DNA of 64,000 nt from Streptomyces orinoci (lineage in GTDB: Bacteria; Actinomycetota; Actinomycetes; Streptomycetales; Streptomycetaceae): the NCBI RefSeq assembly GCF_003121295.1, contig NZ_PHNC01000017.1:57328-121327 (forward strand), given 5' to 3'. The position numbers and the translations under genes were made by a program. Positions 55,699 to 64,000 of this stretch are shown piece by piece; within the stretch, counting starts at the first letter, position 1, and every line of letters begins with the position of its first letter. The notes below the pieces were generated by a model that saw nothing but the letters and a program-made list of their open reading frames with translations, was not told where the DNA came from and did no database searches.

Positions 55699-56754
55699 TT
55701 ACGGCACCCGGGCCGTCCACTCCTCCGAAGAGAACTTCGTCGCCGCCAACTCCTGGGCGCGTGCCATCTCTTCGGGCGTGACGGCCCCGTCCGCCAGCCC
55801 ATACCGCCCCCGGAACGAGGCGATCATCCGCTCAATGACCGCCGCCCGCGACAGCCCCGTCTGGCGCCGCAAGGGATCCACCCGCTTCTTCGCACTCCTG
55901 GTGCCCTTGTCGGAGAGCTTCTCCTGCCCGATCCGCAGCACCTCCAGCATCTTGTCCGCGTCGATGTCGTAGGCCATCGTCACGTGATGCAGCACCGCCC
56001 CCTCCCCGGAAACCACCCGCTTCTGCGCCGCGCCCGCGATCTTCCCCGCCTCGGTGGCGATGTCGTTCAGCGGCTGGTACCAGGCCTTGACCCCCATCTC
56101 GCCCAGCGCGCCCAGCACCCAGTCGTCCAGGTAGGCATAGCTGTCGGCGAAGGACAGCCCCTGCACCAGTGCGTTGGGCACACACAGCGAGTAGGTGATG
56201 GTGTTGCCCGGCTCGATGAACATGGCCCCGCCACCGCTGATCCGGCGCACCACCGTGATCCCGTGCCGGGCCGCTCCCTCCGGATCGACCTCGTTGCGCA
56301 GCGACTGGAAGCTGCCGATGACCACCGCCGGGGAGCCCCACTCCCACACCCGCAGCGTCGGCGGCCGCCGCCCGGCCGCCACCTCGGTGGTGAGCACCTC
56401 GTCCAGCGCCATATGCAGCTCCGGCGGCTGGGGCCCGTCATGGATCAGCTGCCAGTCGTAGTGGTGCCAGTCGGTGGCATTGGCCAGGGCCCGGCGCACC
56501 GCGATGCCCACCGCCTCGGCGGAGAAGCCGAACATCACCGTGCCCTGGGGCAGCGCCGCCTCGATCCGGGCCGCCAGCTGGGGGGCGCTCAGCGAGGCGT
56601 CCGCGCCCTCCAAGGCGCGGTTGATTTCCGGCAGCGCCTCGTCCGGCTCCAGGAAGAAGTCCCCGGCCACCCGCACCTCGCGCAGCACGCCGGCCCTGAC
56701 CTCCAGGTCCACCACGACCAGCTTGCCGCCCGGGACCTTGTACTCGCCGTGCAC
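55699..56754 (-). CDS. lplA: lipoate-protein ligase A family protein
   Basis: GTG 56754 has gggaggg five bases upstream and gives 351 residues. An N-terminal accessory domain of about 85 residues (HGEYKVPGGKLVVVDLEV, LEPDEALPEINRALEGA) precedes the BPL/LplA catalytic domain. The latter shows RVWEWGSPAVVIGSFQS, VVRRISGGGAMFIEPGN and the Lys-bearing DIATEAGKIAGAAQKR. It attaches free lipoate to lipoyl domains via lipoyl-AMP. The accessory domain resembles the C-terminal domain of E. coli LplA but sits at the N-terminus. Confidence 0.88.
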   Translation of the reverse strand: MHGEYKVPGGKLVVVDLEVRAGVLREVRVAGDFFLEPDEALPEINRALEGADASLSAPQLAARIEAALPQGTVMFGFSAEAVGIAVRRALANATDWHHYDWQLIHDGPQPPELHMALDEVLTTEVAAGRRPPTLRVWEWGSPAVVIGSFQSLRNEVDPEGAARHGITVVRRISGGGAMFIEPGNTITYSLCVPNALVQGLSFADSYAYLDDWVLGALGEMGVKAWYQPLNDIATEAGKIAGAAQKRVVSGEGAVLHHVTMAYDIDADKMLEVLRIGQEKLSDKGTRSAKKRVDPLRRQTGLSRAAVIERMIASFRGRYGLADGAVTPEEMARAQELAATKFSSEEWTARVP

Positions 56755-56840
56755 CGTGCACCCTCCCAAAACATGCCACTGAGCCGGTCCCAGCGGCGGA
56801 TACAGTCACCGTACGCGCCGGCCCCACGGGGCACCCATGG

Positions 56841-57074
56841 TCAGTGCCACCCGGGGACCATTGGGTTATAGGGCGGCGGAGGCGGTGGAGCCGGCTCTGG
56901 TGGGTGCCATGGGAAAGGGTCTCTGGTCACGGGGCTGTCGTCGCCGCCGGAATGCAGATGGCCGGTGGCCGCCAGCGTCATCAGAAGAATCGCCATTCCG
57001 ATCCAGAACATGACCCAGCCCCAACCGAGTAGGTAGCCCCAGTTGTGGCGACGGAAACGGCGTTTCTTCCTCAT
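56841..57074 (-). CDS. small membrane protein with Pro-rich tail
   Basis: ATG 57074 gives 77 residues: a basic N-terminus (MRKKRRFRRHNW), one membrane helix (about residues 12-36) and a C-tail ending PPPPPPYNPMVPGWH. The positive start suggests the N-terminus stays inside and the Pro-rich tail is outside. Family and role unknown. The Shine-Dalgarno is weak. The gap 57075-57440 (about 365 bp) upstream shows no gene and should contain promoters for this gene and the divergent one. Confidence 0.6.
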   Translation of the reverse strand: MRKKRRFRRHNWGYLLGWGWVMFWIGMAILLMTLAATGHLHSGGDDSPVTRDPFPWHPPEPAPPPPPPYNPMVPGWH

Positions 57075-57440
57075 GAGGTGCCTATCCGTTGCGAGGGCTG
57101 TTCGCCGTCCGGCGAGGGCGCCCATTCGGCGCGGGTGGCGACAGCCGCGAGCCCGCCGCCGGCCGGGACAGCGAGGAGCCTGCCCCTCGTAGTCCTCCCC
57201 AACTGGGGACGCTACGACGCCTCACGTATACGTCAGTAGCCCATTCTCGGCCACGGCCGAAATGTGTGGCTGTGCATCAACGGACGGGCCGGCCAGGCGA
57301 GTTGGCTACTCGTCGCCGCCGGCTCTGCCCTGGTTGGGCCGGTCACGGACCTGACGCGTGCCCCGCCCCCAAAGGTACGCTCGACCGACTCCCTGGTCCG
57401 GCGCGCGAGGTGCCGGCTCGTACAGCAGGTGAGAGGCCGT

Positions 57441-59219
57441 ATGTTCACCACTCGTCCCACCCTCCAAGGCACCTTCGGCATGGTGTCCGCCACCCACTGG
57501 CTCGCCTCCGCCTCGGCGATGTCCGTTCTGGAACGCGGCGGCAACGCCTATGACGCGGCCGTGGCGGCGGCCTTTGTGCTGCATGTCGTCGAACCGCATC
57601 TCAATGGTCCGGCCGGCGAGGTGCCCGCCCTGATCGCCCCGGCCGGCGGGCCGGTGCGGGTGCTGTGCGGGCAGGGTCCGGCGCCGGCCGGAGCGAGCAT
57701 CGCGCACTACACCTCGCTGGGCCTGACCCGGGTGCCCGGCACCGGGCCGCTGGCGGCCGCCGTGCCGGGGGCCTTCGACGCCTGGATGCTGCTGCTGTGC
57801 GACTACGGCACCCGGCCGCTGGCCGAGGTGCTCCAGCCCGCCATCGGCTATGCCGAGCATGGTCACCCGCCGGTGGAGGCGCTCGGCTGGGCGGTGGGCG
57901 CGGTCCGGGAACTGTTCGAGACCGAGTGGCACAGCTCGGCCGCCGTCTATCTGCCCGGCGGCCGGCCGCCCACGCCGGGCACCCTGTTCCGCAACCCGGC
58001 CCTGGCGGCCACCTGGCGGCGGCTGATCGCCGAGGCGGAAGCGGCGGGCGGGAACCGCGAGGCGCGGATCGACGCGGCCCGCCGGATCTGGCGCGAGGGC
58101 TTTGTCGCCGAGGCGCTGCTGCGCACCGCCGCCCGTCCCGTCCTGGACAGCTCCGGGGAACGGCACCGCTCCACCCTCACCGGGGATGACCTCGCCCGGT
58201 TCCGCGCCCACTACGAGGACCCGGTCACCCACCGCTGGCGCGACTGGACGGTGTGCAAGGCCGGCCCCTGGTCCCAGGGGCCGGTGCTGCTCCAACAGCT
58301 GGCGTTGTTACCGGAGTTGGCGCCGTACCGGAGCCCGGAGTATCTGCACACCCTGATCGAGGCGAGCAAGCTGGCCATGGCCGACCGGGAGGCCTGGTAC
58401 GGCGACGCCGCCGAGGTGCCGATGGCCGATCTGCTCTCCGAGGAGTACAACGCCCGGCGCCGCGAACTGATCGGCGCCACCGCGAGTCGGGAACTGCGCC
58501 CCGGCAGCCCCGGGGGACGTACCCCGCGGCTGCCCGCCGTTCCGGCCGACGCCGCCGGGAGCGCACCGTCCGTGCTGGGCCAGGGCGAGCCCACCATCGC
58601 CTTCAATGGGCTCACCCGGGGCGACACCTGTCATCTGGCCGTGGTGGACCGCTGGGGCAACATGATCTCCGCTACGCCCAGCGGCGGCTGGCTGCAATCC
58701 AGTCCGGTCGTCCCGGAGCTGGGTTTCCCGCTGGGCACCCGGCTGCAGATGACCTGGCTGGAGCCCGGTCTGCCGTCCTCGCTCACCCCCGGCCGCCGTC
58801 CGCGCACCACCCTCAGCCCCACCCTGGCGCTGCGCGACGGCGAGCCGGTGCTGGCCTTCGGCACCCCCGGCGGCGATCAGCAGGACCAGTGGCAGCTGCA
58901 CTTCTTCCTGGCGCTGGCGCTGCGCCCGCCGGTGCGCGGCGGGCTGGACCTGCAGGGCGCCATCGACGCCCCCAACTGGCATCAGTCCTCCTTTCCCAGC
59001 TCCTTCCACCCGCGGCTGGCCGACCCCGGCGCGGTGACCGCGGAGTCACGGCTGGGCGAGACGCTGATCGAGGAGCTGCGCCGCCGGGGGCACCGGGTGA
59101 CGGTGGCCGGGCCGTGGACCGAGGGCAGGCTTTGTGCGGTGGCCCGCGATCCGGCCACCGGCGTGCTGTCGGCCGCCGCCAACCCGCGTGTGATGCAGGG
59201 TTATGCGGCCGGGCGCTGA
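57441..59219 (+). CDS. gamma-glutamyltransferase-family protein without signal peptide
   Basis: ATG 57441 gives 592 residues. The NTN-hydrolase large-subunit start is FGMVSATHWLASASAMSVLERG, and the nucleophile Thr lies in GLTRGDTCHLAVVDRWGNM near residue 396. TLSPTLALRDGEPVLAFGTPG completes the small subunit. No secretion signal is seen, unlike the ggt product at 48500-50326; the usual GG loop after the nucleophile is altered. It may be a cytosolic acylase (cephalosporin-acylase-like) rather than a glutathione enzyme. Confidence 0.85.
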   Translation: MFTTRPTLQGTFGMVSATHWLASASAMSVLERGGNAYDAAVAAAFVLHVVEPHLNGPAGEVPALIAPAGGPVRVLCGQGPAPAGASIAHYTSLGLTRVPGTGPLAAAVPGAFDAWMLLLCDYGTRPLAEVLQPAIGYAEHGHPPVEALGWAVGAVRELFETEWHSSAAVYLPGGRPPTPGTLFRNPALAATWRRLIAEAEAAGGNREARIDAARRIWREGFVAEALLRTAARPVLDSSGERHRSTLTGDDLARFRAHYEDPVTHRWRDWTVCKAGPWSQGPVLLQQLALLPELAPYRSPEYLHTLIEASKLAMADREAWYGDAAEVPMADLLSEEYNARRRELIGATASRELRPGSPGGRTPRLPAVPADAAGSAPSVLGQGEPTIAFNGLTRGDTCHLAVVDRWGNMISATPSGGWLQSSPVVPELGFPLGTRLQMTWLEPGLPSSLTPGRRPRTTLSPTLALRDGEPVLAFGTPGGDQQDQWQLHFFLALALRPPVRGGLDLQGAIDAPNWHQSSFPSSFHPRLADPGAVTAESRLGETLIEELRRRGHRVTVAGPWTEGRLCAVARDPATGVLSAAANPRVMQGYAAGR

Positions 59220-59297
59220 GCGTCCCGTTCGCCCGGCGGCAACCGCGGATCCACCACCCCTTCACCGGTTGTCGTACCCCCGTGGTTCGATGGACGC

Positions 59298-60125
59298 ATG
59301 CTCGAAGACTTTCTCTCCGGTGACCTGACCGATGTCGAGGAGGCGGTCCGCAAGGCGGCCGCCGCCGAGATCATGCCCCGCTTCCGGCAGCTCGCCGCGC
59401 ACGAGATCGTCGAGAAGAACGGCCCGCACGACCTGGTGACGGTCGCCGACCGGCTCGCCGAGGAGCACCTCACGGCCGCCCTGACCACCCTGCTGCCCGG
59501 CTCGGTGGTGGTCGGCGAGGAGGCGGTGCACGCCGACCCGGCGGTGCTGGAGGCGGTGCGCGGCGGCGACCCGGTGTGGATCGTCGATCCGGTGGACGGC
59601 ACCCGGCAGTTCGTCCATGGCGACCCCGGCTTCGCCACCCTGGTCTGTCTGGCGCACCGCGGCGAGCTGCTGGCCTCCTGGACCTATGCCCCCGCCCTGG
59701 AGCTGATGGCGGTGGCCCGCCGTGGCGGGGGAGCCCGGCTCAACGGGGCGCCGCTGCGCGCCGGTTCGCCGGAGCCGGGCCGGGAGCTCCAACTGGCCGT
59801 CTCCCACCATGACTTCACCACCGACGCCCAGAAGCGCGCGCTGTCCCCGCTGTTCGGCGACGGCCTGGCGGCGCGCCCCTGCGGCTCGGCCGGCCTGGAG
59901 TATCTGCACATAGCCCAGGGCACCCTGGACGGGCTGGCCTTTTCCTGGGAGAACCCTTGGGATCATGCCGCCGGGCTGCTGCTGGTGGCCGAGGCGGGCG
60001 GGGCCGCCGCCACCGTCGCCGGACGGCCGTTCCGGATCGAGGGCGGCAACACCCTGCCCTTCGCCGCCGCCCGGGACGAGGCCACCCTGCGGCATATCCT
60101 GAGCCTGCTGGCGTCCGCCGGCTGA
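59298..60125 (+). CDS. inositol-monophosphatase family phosphatase
   Basis: The protein has 275 residues. The Mg2+ site is complete: [20 protein letters not shown] and [13 protein letters not shown]. The family dephosphorylates inositol phosphate, PAP, histidinol phosphate or fructose bisphosphate; the last residues do not tell which. It starts 78 bases after the preceding gene and is followed by the FAD oxidoreductase after 22 bases. Confidence 0.92.
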   Translation: MLEDFLSGDLTDVEEAVRKAAAAEIMPRFRQLAAHEIVEKNGPHDLVTVADRLAEEHLTAALTTLLPGSVVVGEEAVHADPAVLEAVRGGDPVWIVDPVDGTRQFVHGDPGFATLVCLAHRGELLASWTYAPALELMAVARRGGGARLNGAPLRAGSPEPGRELQLAVSHHDFTTDAQKRALSPLFGDGLAARPCGSAGLEYLHIAQGTLDGLAFSWENPWDHAAGLLLVAEAGGAAATVAGRPFRIEGGNTLPFAAARDEATLRHILSLLASAG

Positions 60126-60147
60126 GCGGTGCGAGGGGAGTCCATCG

Positions 60148-61560
60148 GTGCCCAGCATGCTTGACGCGGTCGTGGTGGGAGCGGGCCCCAACGGTCTGAC
60201 CGCCGCCGTCGAACTGGCCCGGCGCGGGCTGGCGGTGGAGGTGTACGAGGCGGCCGGGGCCATCGGCGGCGGGGCGCGCACCGAAGAGCTGACCCTCCCC
60301 GGCTTCCGGCACGACCCCTGCTCCGCGGTGCACCCGCTGGGGGTGGGCTCGCCCGCCTTCGAGGCGATGCCGCTGGCCGAGCACGGGCTTCAGTGGCTGC
60401 ACCCCGGGCTGCCGCTGGCGCACCCCTTCCCCGATGGCTCGGCCGCGGTGCTCTCCCGGCTGGTCGGGGACACCGCCGCCGCCCTGGGGCCGCGCGACGC
60501 GGGCGCGTACCGGCGGCTGCTGGCTCCCTTTCACGGCAAGTGGCCGGTGCTGGCCCGGGATTTCCTGCGCACCCAGTGGGACGGGCTGCCGAAGGATCCG
60601 CTGCTCTACGCCCGCTTCGGCCTCTGGGCCGGGCAGCCGGCCTCGCTGCTGGTGCGCCGTTTCCGGGACGCCAAGGCAAGAGCCCTGTTCGCCGGGCTCG
60701 CCGCGCATGGCATCGCCCCGCTGACGGGACTGGGCACCGGGGGAATGGCCATGGTCTTCGCGCTGGCCGCCCATGAGCGGGGGTGGCCGGTGCCGCGGGG
60801 CGGCTCGCAGTCCATCGCCGACGCCCTGGCCTCCTATCTGCGCTCCCAGGGCGGGACGGTGCACACCGGCTTCGAGGTCAAGCGGCTGGACGATCTGCCG
60901 CCGGCCCGGGCCTATGTCTTCGACACCTCGCCCACCGCGCTGGCCCGCATCGCCGGCCTGGGCAACGCCTACCGCGGCTACCGCTACGGCCCCTCGGTCT
61001 TCAAGGTGGACTATGCACTGTCCGCCCCGGTGCCCTGGACCTCGGAGGCGGCCCGCCGGGCGGGCACGGTCCATGTGGGGCCCACCTACCGGGAGATCGG
61101 CGACGCGCTGTCCGCCGCGGTGCATGGCCGGGATCCTTCCGTACCGTTTCTGATCACCGCCCAGCCCTCTCTGATCGACCCGGGCCGGGCGCCGGCGGGC
61201 AAGCACACCTTCTGGGTGTACGGGCATGTGCCCAACGGCTGGACCGGCGATGCCACCGAGCTGATCGAGCGGCAGATCGAGCGCTTCGCGCCCGGCTTCC
61301 GGGACCTGGTGCTGGCCCGTGCGGTGCAGGGGCCGCCCCAGCTGGCCGCGCGCAACGCCAACTATGTGGGCGGGGACATCGCCACCGGTTCGGTGGCGGG
61401 GCTGCGGCTGCTGATCCGGCCCAAGCTTGCCCGGGTGCCCTATGCGACCGCGCATCCGGCGGTCTTCCTGTGCTCGTCCGCCACCCCGCCGGGGCCTGGG
61501 GTGCATGGGATGTCCGGTCACCATGCGGCCCGGGCGGTGTGGCGGCGGCTGCGGGGGTGA
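60148..61560 (+). CDS. phytoene-dehydrogenase-like FAD oxidoreductase
   Basis: GTG 60148 lies eight bases after gagggga and gives 470 residues; ATG 60157 is less well placed. The FAD motif is [20 protein letters not shown], followed by [22 protein letters not shown], typical of CrtI/amine-oxidase-like proteins. The C-terminal [15 protein letters not shown] closes the FAD site. No carotenoid genes are near, so the substrate is unknown. It forms a probable transcription unit with the phosphatase gene upstream. Confidence 0.88.
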   Translation: MPSMLDAVVVGAGPNGLTAAVELARRGLAVEVYEAAGAIGGGARTEELTLPGFRHDPCSAVHPLGVGSPAFEAMPLAEHGLQWLHPGLPLAHPFPDGSAAVLSRLVGDTAAALGPRDAGAYRRLLAPFHGKWPVLARDFLRTQWDGLPKDPLLYARFGLWAGQPASLLVRRFRDAKARALFAGLAAHGIAPLTGLGTGGMAMVFALAAHERGWPVPRGGSQSIADALASYLRSQGGTVHTGFEVKRLDDLPPARAYVFDTSPTALARIAGLGNAYRGYRYGPSVFKVDYALSAPVPWTSEAARRAGTVHVGPTYREIGDALSAAVHGRDPSVPFLITAQPSLIDPGRAPAGKHTFWVYGHVPNGWTGDATELIERQIERFAPGFRDLVLARAVQGPPQLAARNANYVGGDIATGSVAGLRLLIRPKLARVPYATAHPAVFLCSSATPPGPGVHGMSGHHAARAVWRRLRG

Positions 61561-61603
61561 GGGGCGGCCGTCGGTGCGGTCCGGGTGCGGGCTGTTGGCG
61601 GCT

Positions 61604-61675
61604 GGACGCGCCCCTGCGGCGGAGCCGCATCAGGGGCGCGGGGAACTGCGCGACCAGCCACGGGCGGCCCGCACC
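61604..61675 (+). repeat. Streptomyces-type intergenic repeat, copy 3, with hairpin
   Basis: GCGCCCCTG (61608-61616) pairs with CAGGGGCGC (61631-61639), with an inner GCGGC/GCCGC stem. It is followed by ggggaactgcgcgaccagcc. Convergent genes flank it, so it probably ends transcription from both. Confidence 0.75.
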
Positions 61676-61686
61676 TCAAAATCGGC

Positions 61687-62262
61687 CTACGCCGCCCGGC
61701 GCAAATCGACCAGCAGCTCGGTGCGCACCGCCGCCTCGTCCGTGCCCAGCCTCCGTAGGGCCGACGTCACGGCCGGGTCCCCGGTGCCAAGCAGCCCCAG
61801 CACCAGGTGCGGCACCGCGATAAAGCCGTGGCCCAGGCCCTGGGCCTCGCGAAGGGACAGTTCCAGCGCCCGCTTGGCGGCCGGGGCGAAGGGGATGTGC
61901 CCCTTGGGCGCCCCCTCGGCAGCCCTTCGGCGCCGCCCGCGCCGGGCCGCCGGATCCGGGTCCGGCCAGTCCAGCGCCCCCGCGCCGAAGGCGTGCTCGG
62001 CCCGGTCCCGTACCGCGTCCAGGTCGATGCCCAGGGAACGCAGGGCCGCCGCGTCCTCCTCGCCCAGCGGCCCCGCCGCCCGTAGCACCTGCCGCAGCGC
62101 CTCGGCCATCACGCCCAGCCGGGCCAGCGGCGGGCAGCCGTCCCGGAACACCGTGCCCAGCAGCAGGTGTTCCGCGCCGACCCGCGAGGCCCGCAGCTCG
62201 CGGGCCTCCTCCTGTGCCCACACCACCGCCGTGCGGGCTTCCTTGGTGAACCGCTCGAACAT
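61687..62262 (-). CDS. stand-alone Clp N-domain protein
   Basis: ATG 62262 follows a near-perfect Shine-Dalgarno (aggaggt) and gives 191 residues. Two Clp-N repeats are visible: FTKEARTAVVWAQEEARELR with VGAEHLLLGTVF, and FAPAAKRALELSLREAQGLG with AVPHLVLGLLGTG. They are separated by an Arg/Ala-rich linker. There is no AAA+ domain, so it cannot unfold proteins itself. It could act as adaptor or decoy for ClpC substrates or adaptors. It is co-transcribed with the small HTH gene four bases upstream. Confidence 0.88.
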   Translation of the reverse strand: MFERFTKEARTAVVWAQEEARELRASRVGAEHLLLGTVFRDGCPPLARLGVMAEALRQVLRAAGPLGEEDAAALRSLGIDLDAVRDRAEHAFGAGALDWPDPDPAARRGRRRRAAEGAPKGHIPFAPAAKRALELSLREAQGLGHGFIAVPHLVLGLLGTGDPAVTSALRRLGTDEAAVRTELLVDLRRAA

Positions 62263-62265
62263 CCC

Positions 62266-62490
62266 CTACCTCCTGGCGTGCTTCTTGTGGACTGCCTGCC
62301 TGCTGACGCCCAGCGCTGCCCCGATGTCCTCCCAGGACCAGCCCTGGCGCCGTGCGTTGCCGACCTGGAGCGCTTCCAGGCGCTCCACCAGCCGCCGCAG
62401 GGCGGCTACCGCGCGCAGCCCCACCCGGGGATCCGCGCTCATGGCGGCCTCGGTGGTGCCGACCGCTTCCTTCGTATCCGTTCCGGCCAT
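62266..62490 (-). CDS. small HTH protein
   Basis: ATG 62490 gives 74 residues. The C-terminal half is a helix-turn-helix: GNARRQGWSWEDIGAALGVSRQAVHKKHARR. It ends three bases before the Clp-N gene's start. The upstream gap has two palindromic GTTGAC-type sites, so it may regulate its own operon. Such HTH plus Clp-N pairs recur in Streptomyces as I recall; the target is not known. Confidence 0.8.
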   Translation of the reverse strand: MAGTDTKEAVGTTEAAMSADPRVGLRAVAALRRLVERLEALQVGNARRQGWSWEDIGAALGVSRQAVHKKHARR

Positions 62491-62492
62491 GC

Positions 62493-62537
62493 TGTCAACC
62501 TAGGATGACAAAGGCGGGGACGTCAACCCTCGTTGAC
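62493..62537. promoter_or_regulatory. two TGTCAAC/GTTGACA dyads between HTH and ada-alkA genes
   Basis: Site 1: TGTCAACCTAGGATGACA (62493-62510), an 18-bp palindrome with one mismatched pair. Site 2: GTCAAC (62522-62527) and GTTGAC (62532-62537) with a 4-base spacer. Dyad centres are 28 bp apart. They overlap the 5' ends of both divergent transcripts. Confidence 0.65.
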
Positions 62538-62596
62538 AAACGTGGGGGTCGGATTTCCGCCAGCCGGGCGCGCCACCAGGAGTGATCCTTGGTGGC

Positions 62597-64000
62597 ATGC
62601 ACGCCGACTTCGACCGCTGTGTGAGAGCCGTACAGTCCAAGGACGCCCGCTTCGACGGCTGGTTCTTCACCGCCGTGCGCACCACCGGCATCTACTGCCG
62701 CCCCAGCTGCCCGGTGGTTCCGCCCAAGCCGCGCAATATGACCTTCTATCCCAGCGCAGCCGCCGCCCAGCAGGCCGGATTCCGGGCCTGTAAGCGCTGT
62801 CGCCCGGACGCCAGCCCCGGCTCCCCGCAGTGGAACGAGCGCGCCGACCTGGTGGCCCGCGCCATGCGGCTGATCGCCGATGGCGCGGTGGACCGGGAAG
62901 GGGTGCCCGGACTGGCCGCCCGGCTCGGCTACAGCACCCGGCAGATAGAACGCCAGCTGCTGGCCGAACTGGGCGCGGGCCCGCTCGCCCTGGCCCGGGC
63001 CCAGCGGGCGCAGACCGCCCGCCTGCTGATCGAGACCAGCGCCCTGCCCATGGCGGACATCGCCTTCGCCGCCGGCTTCTCCTCCATCCGCGCCTTCAAC
63101 GAGACCGTCCGCGAGGTCTTCGCGCTCTCACCGACCGAACTGCGCGCCCGCTCCGGCAACGGCCGGCTGCCCGCCGCACCCGGCTCGCTGAGCCTGCGCC
63201 TGCCCTACCGCAGGCCGCTGTGCCCGGACAATCTCTTCGGCCTGCTGGCCGCCACCGCCGTACCCGGCGTGGAGGAGTGGCGCGACGGTGCGTACCACCG
63301 CACCCTGCGCCTGCCCTATGGGCATGGCACCGTCAGCCTGGCCCCCGGCCCCGGGCATATCGACTGCCGGCTCTCGCTGAGCGACCAGCGCGATCTGTCC
63401 GGCGCCATCAGCCGCTGCCGCCGCCTGCTGGACCTGGACGCCGACCCCGAGGCGGTGGACGCCCAGCTGTGCACCGACGCCCACCTGGCACCACTGGTAC
63501 GGCGGGCGCCCGGCCGCCGGGTGCCGCGCACCGTGGACGGCGGGGAGTTCGCCATCCGCGCCGTGCTCGGCCAGCAGGTCTCCACCGCCGCCGCCCGCAC
63601 CCTGGCCGCCCGGCTGGTCACCGCGCACGGCGAGCCCCTGACGGCCCCCGAAGGCGGCCTTACCCATCTGTTCCCCACCGCCGAGGCCCTGGCGGACCTG
63701 GACCCCGCCGCCCTGGCCATGCCCGCCGCCCGGCGGAAGACGGTACGCGGTCTGGTGACCGCCCTGGCCTCCGGCGAGCTGCGGCTGGGCATCGACAGCG
63801 ACTGGTCCGCCGCCCGCGCCGAGCTTGTCCAACTGCCCGGCATCGGCCCCTGGACCGCCGAGCTGATCGCCATGCGCGCCCTGGGCGATCCCGATGCTTT
63901 CCTCCCCACCGACCTGGGCGTACGCCGGGCCGCCGCCCGGCTCGGCCTGCCCGGCACGCCCGCCGCCCTGACCCGGCAGGCGGCGGCCTGGCGGCCCTGG
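62597..64000 (+). CDS. Ada-AraC / AlkA bifunctional DNA repair protein, 3' end outside window
   Basis: ATG 62597 opens a frame that stays open to base 64000, giving 468 residues. The N-terminal Ada zinc domain has TTGIYCRPSCP and CKRCRPDA; the Cys ligands include the phosphotriester methyl acceptor. An AraC HTH follows (LAARLGYSTRQIERQLL, IAFAAGFSSIRAFNETVREVF). The AlkA part has the HhH-GPD motif LPGIGPWTAELIAMRAL and catalytic Asp in FLPTDLGV. It combines methyl-damage sensing with 3-methyladenine glycosylase activity. Only about 20 C-terminal residues should be missing. Confidence 0.95.
   Translation, partial: MHADFDRCVRAVQSKDARFDGWFFTAVRTTGIYCRPSCPVVPPKPRNMTFYPSAAAAQQAGFRACKRCRPDASPGSPQWNERADLVARAMRLIADGAVDREGVPGLAARLGYSTRQIERQLLAELGAGPLALARAQRAQTARLLIETSALPMADIAFAAGFSSIRAFNETVREVFALSPTELRARSGNGRLPAAPGSLSLRLPYRRPLCPDNLFGLLAATAVPGVEEWRDGAYHRTLRLPYGHGTVSLAPGPGHIDCRLSLSDQRDLSGAISRCRRLLDLDADPEAVDAQLCTDAHLAPLVRRAPGRRVPRTVDGGEFAIRAVLGQQVSTAAARTLAARLVTAHGEPLTAPEGGLTHLFPTAEALADLDPAALAMPAARRKTVRGLVTALASGELRLGIDSDWSAARAELVQLPGIGPWTAELIAMRALGDPDAFLPTDLGVRRAAARLGLPGTPAALTRQAAAWRPW

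Noticed and set aside
60148..61560. Carotenoid biosynthesis cluster
   Set aside because: The CrtI-like FAD protein has no phytoene synthase or prenyl transferase beside it.

Overview
The window is high-GC actinobacterial DNA, almost certainly Streptomyces or a close relative. The evidence is the strong G/C third-position bias, frequent GTG and one likely TTG start, 4-bp ATGA/GTGA stop-start overlaps, F420-type enzymes, paired ScfR-family regulators, and the intergenic element with the core CGCGACCAGCCAC that is typical of Streptomyces. No rRNA, tRNA, CRISPR array or replication origin was seen. All family assignments come from reading motifs, not from database searches.

Region 1 (1-23151) is a cobalamin, propionyl-CoA and C2/C3 metabolism block. 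It opens with the end of a NiCoT nickel/cobalt permease and a very strong terminator. A cobalamin riboswitch follows, then a tightly coupled valine-catabolic operon (mmsA, acyl-CoA dehydrogenase, 3-hydroxyisobutyryl-CoA hydrolase, mmsB, enoyl-CoA hydratase). A second cobalamin riboswitch precedes cbtB-cbtA (cobalt uptake). A divergent pair comes next: a PrpR-type ScfR regulator, coupled to a catalytically degenerate histidine-phosphatase protein, faces the methylcitrate operon prpD-prpB-prpC across an array of TTCGCAG repeats. Convergent to this is metE (B12-independent methionine synthase) behind a third cobalamin riboswitch. The minus-strand series aceA, aceB, 3-hydroxybutyryl-CoA dehydrogenase is divergent from a second ScfR regulator of the RamB type. 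Valine and odd-chain carbon yield propionyl-CoA. Its disposal is either B12-dependent (methylmalonyl-CoA mutase, not in the window) or B12-independent (methylcitrate cycle), so physical grouping with B12 sensors, cobalt importers and metE suggests one decision module.

Region 2 (23152-32330) is accessory and decaying: an IS110-family element, a pcaL fusion carrying a very long Gly/Pro/Ala-rich linker, a UPF0173 hydrolase, xthA, an IS630 transposase remnant, a frameshifted ankyrin/HEAT gene, and a divergent alpha/beta-hydrolase/TetR pair whose promoter region is a 37-bp palindrome.

Region 3 (32331-50900) holds two secreted SGNH hydrolases, a GntR regulator divergent from a gluABCD glutamate-type ABC transporter, flavohemoglobin with its NsrR repressor and two recognisable NsrR-like operators, a STAND ATPase divergent from nsrR, a dienelactone hydrolase, a threonine/serine dehydratase, a GT-B-like protein with a heptanucleotide repeat at its 5' end, a secreted gamma-glutamyltransferase and an isochorismatase-like protein.

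Region 4 (50900-55700) is a reductive pyrimidine/hydantoin catabolic operon: beta-ureidopropionase-like nitrilase, class III aminotransferase, dihydropyrimidinase and an F420-type luciferase-like oxidoreductase. Region 5 (55700-64000) contains lipoate ligase, a second gamma-glutamyltransferase-like protein, an inositol-phosphatase-family enzyme, a phytoene-dehydrogenase-like FAD oxidoreductase, a small HTH plus Clp-N-domain operon, and an Ada-AlkA DNA repair fusion cut by the window end.
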